In this document: positions 15,149 to 16,314 of the stretch, piece after piece
Numbering within the stretch: position 1 is the first letter of the stretch
Layout: every line of letters begins with the position of its first letter
From: JAYOFM01 sp038117225
Lineage (GTDB): Bacteria > Pseudomonadota > Alphaproteobacteria > Rhodospirillales > Casp-alpha2
DNA length: 16,314 bases
Reading direction: 5' to 3'
Assembly: GCA_038117225.1 (NCBI GenBank)
Contig: JAYOFM010000089.1
Coordinates: 1-16,314, forward strand
The notes under the pieces: generated by a model
The model's database searches: none
What the model saw: only the letters and a program-made list of their open reading frames with translations
What the model was told of the DNA's origin: nothing
Translations under genes and position numbers: made by a program

Positions 15149-16314
15149 TCAATCGTGGTTGGCCCGAAACCGCAAAACTCGCAGGCCAACCGAAAAATAC
15201 AACCAGAGCACAATTGCCAAGGGAAGAATGCTGCCGGTCATCAGGGAGAGGTTCGATTCGTGAAACCACAATGGATAGAGAATCGCCAGTCCGACGGACT
15301 GTTCCAACAGATTGGAACCCGGACGATTGAAAATCGAGTCGAGCAGCGCGAGAAACAAGCCGACAATCGCCATTCCGGCGATAATTCCGATCGCGCCGAA
15401 GTTTGCGTACATCTCCGTGATCCACGGAACATTCACGGACATATCGCCCTCGGCGGCGCCGATCAGTTCATAACGATGCGCGAATTCGTTGCCGACCCGC
15501 TCCTCCGGCTTGTCGCGCCACAGAATGCGCGGCACCCAGCCCGTAAGCAGGGGTTTGTAGGTTTCTCCACCCCAATACGAAACATCCTCCGGGGTCCTTT
15601 CGACAACGTATGCCAGGGGAAGAGCCAATGAGACCCGGCGCAGCATGGTCTTTTCGCGATGGTATAGTTTGTCCAGATCGACAGGCAGTTTGGCGCTTTC
15701 ACTGATCAACAAGCCTAGGTTTTCCATGGTGGATCGACTGGCGCCGTCGGTAGACCAGATCACCCCTCGAAACACGGGCAGGCTTGGATACACCATCACC
15801 ATGAAAATGCCGACGACCAAGAACTGCCGCCACGGTATGCGGCGACGAAGCTGCCAATAGATCGCCGCCCATACGATACCCAGCATCAAGATCGGCGTGA
15901 GGGAACCCTGTTCGAGCGTGCCAACGAACCATGTGGGTAGTCCAATGAAGAAATACAGTGTTCGCTCTGGCCACGCCAAATTGCCGGAATAGTGGCGTCT
16001 ACAAAAGTACCCGAACACGAGGTATGCGGCCGGCACCAGCAATTGCTTCGCGGAACTGATGGCGAAGAATGCTGGACTGAAGAGACTTGCCAAGGTCAGG
16101 GCGAAGATCAACCAGACAAGAACACTTGCAGGGGATGATCGATCGCTGTCGCGAATGCGCACAGATGGGAACCACCGGTCGGCATAATCCCGACCGACAC
16201 GCCAAAACACGAACATCATGACCATTCCGGCAAGCACCAGGCCGAGGACATCAACGCCGATGCCTAGAACAAATTTATTGGTGAGAAATTCGAACCCACG
16301 ACCCTTTTCATGGA
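15149..16314 (-). CDS. Wzy-like polysaccharide repeat-unit polymerase, 5' end outside the window
   Basis: The frame is open to the right edge with no stop, and residues beyond the first in-frame GTG at 16237 (FVLGIGVDVLGLVLAG) form a hydrophobic helix, so the true start is outside. About 388 residues are visible, with roughly nine to ten membrane helices and a large hydrophilic loop in the middle (about 16-15.5 kb; DLDKLYHREKTMLRRV, then YWGGETYKPLLTGWVPRIL). Polytopic proteins with one large periplasmic loop in O-antigen clusters are usually Wzy polymerases, which join lipid-linked repeat units in the periplasm. Sequence motifs in this family are weak, so the call rests on topology and context. 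A ligase or an EPS polymerase of the same fold is the alternative. Base composition is somewhat more AT-rich than in the sugar-nucleotide genes, common for wzy. Confidence 0.65.
   Translation of the reverse strand, partial: HEKGRGFEFLTNKFVLGIGVDVLGLVLAGMVMMFVFWRVGRDYADRWFPSVRIRDSDRSSPASVLVWLIFALTLASLFSPAFFAISSAKQLLVPAAYLVFGYFCRRHYSGNLAWPERTLYFFIGLPTWFVGTLEQGSLTPILMLGIVWAAIYWQLRRRIPWRQFLVVGIFMVMVYPSLPVFRGVIWSTDGASRSTMENLGLLISESAKLPVDLDKLYHREKTMLRRVSLALPLAYVVERTPEDVSYWGGETYKPLLTGWVPRILWRDKPEERVGNEFAHRYELIGAAEGDMSVNVPWITEMYANFGAIGIIAGMAIVGLFLALLDSIFNRPGSNLLEQSVGLAILYPLWFHESNLSLMTGSILPLAIVLWLYFSVGLRVLRFRANHD

Noticed and set aside
14801..15631. Plus-strand open frame of 276 codons crossing the GT2/membrane protein gap
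   Set aside because: Antisense to conserved GT2 motifs and membrane helices; no motif of its own. It crosses the 102-base gap only by chance openness.
1..16314. CRISPR array, tRNA, insertion sequence or phage element
   Set aside because: I saw no regularly spaced direct repeats, no cloverleaf-like segment in the gaps, and no transposase or integrase motif in any frame.

Overview
The window is a GC-rich stretch with every convincing gene on the minus strand, so it is transcribed from right to left. It looks like the distal part of a surface-polysaccharide (O-antigen or exopolysaccharide) locus of a proteobacterium, ending in the housekeeping purine gene purH. Protein style, the high GC content, frequent GTG/TTG starts and many stop/start overlaps suggest an alphaproteobacterium (Rhodospirillales-like). 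That assignment is inference, not proof.

In transcription order there are four blocks. (1) 16314-12123: a 5'-truncated polytopic membrane protein resembling a Wzy-type repeat-unit polymerase, a family 2 glycosyltransferase, a FemAB/GNAT-like acyltransferase whose reading frame is broken by one extra base, and a polysaccharide deacetylase. (2) 12024-6800, after a 98-base AT-richer gap with an operator-like palindrome: a tightly coupled six-gene cassette. It encodes a polyprenyl-phosphate-type GT2, a sugar cupin, a three-domain sugar C-methyltransferase, a UDP-glucuronate-decarboxylase-like SDR, a Gfo/Idh/MocA oxidoreductase and a second SAM methyltransferase. The block ends in a strong hairpin terminator (6732-6778). 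(3) 6662-1427: a WbpL/WecA-like initiating sugar-phosphate transferase, a WbuB-like GT4, a WbpV-like SDR and a WbpM/CapD-like 4,6-dehydratase. This is the well-known arrangement for priming chains with N-acetyl-quinovosamine or N-acetyl-fucosamine. (4) 1400-1: purH, cut by the left edge.

A joint reading: block 3 makes and loads the first sugar onto undecaprenyl phosphate. Block 2 probably makes a C-methylated or otherwise branched keto-sugar derivative and may charge it on a polyprenyl phosphate. Block 1 adds sugars, polymerises and decorates (deacetylation, possible aminoacyl transfer). No Wzx flippase, Wzz, nucleotidyltransferase or GT-C transferase is visible, so the locus probably extends beyond the right edge.

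The main points for a second look are the frameshift in the FemAB-like gene, the unusual gene set of block 2, the 18-bp palindrome ahead of block 2, and the close coupling of the polysaccharide genes to purH. I saw no tRNA, rRNA, insertion sequence, CRISPR array or phage gene.
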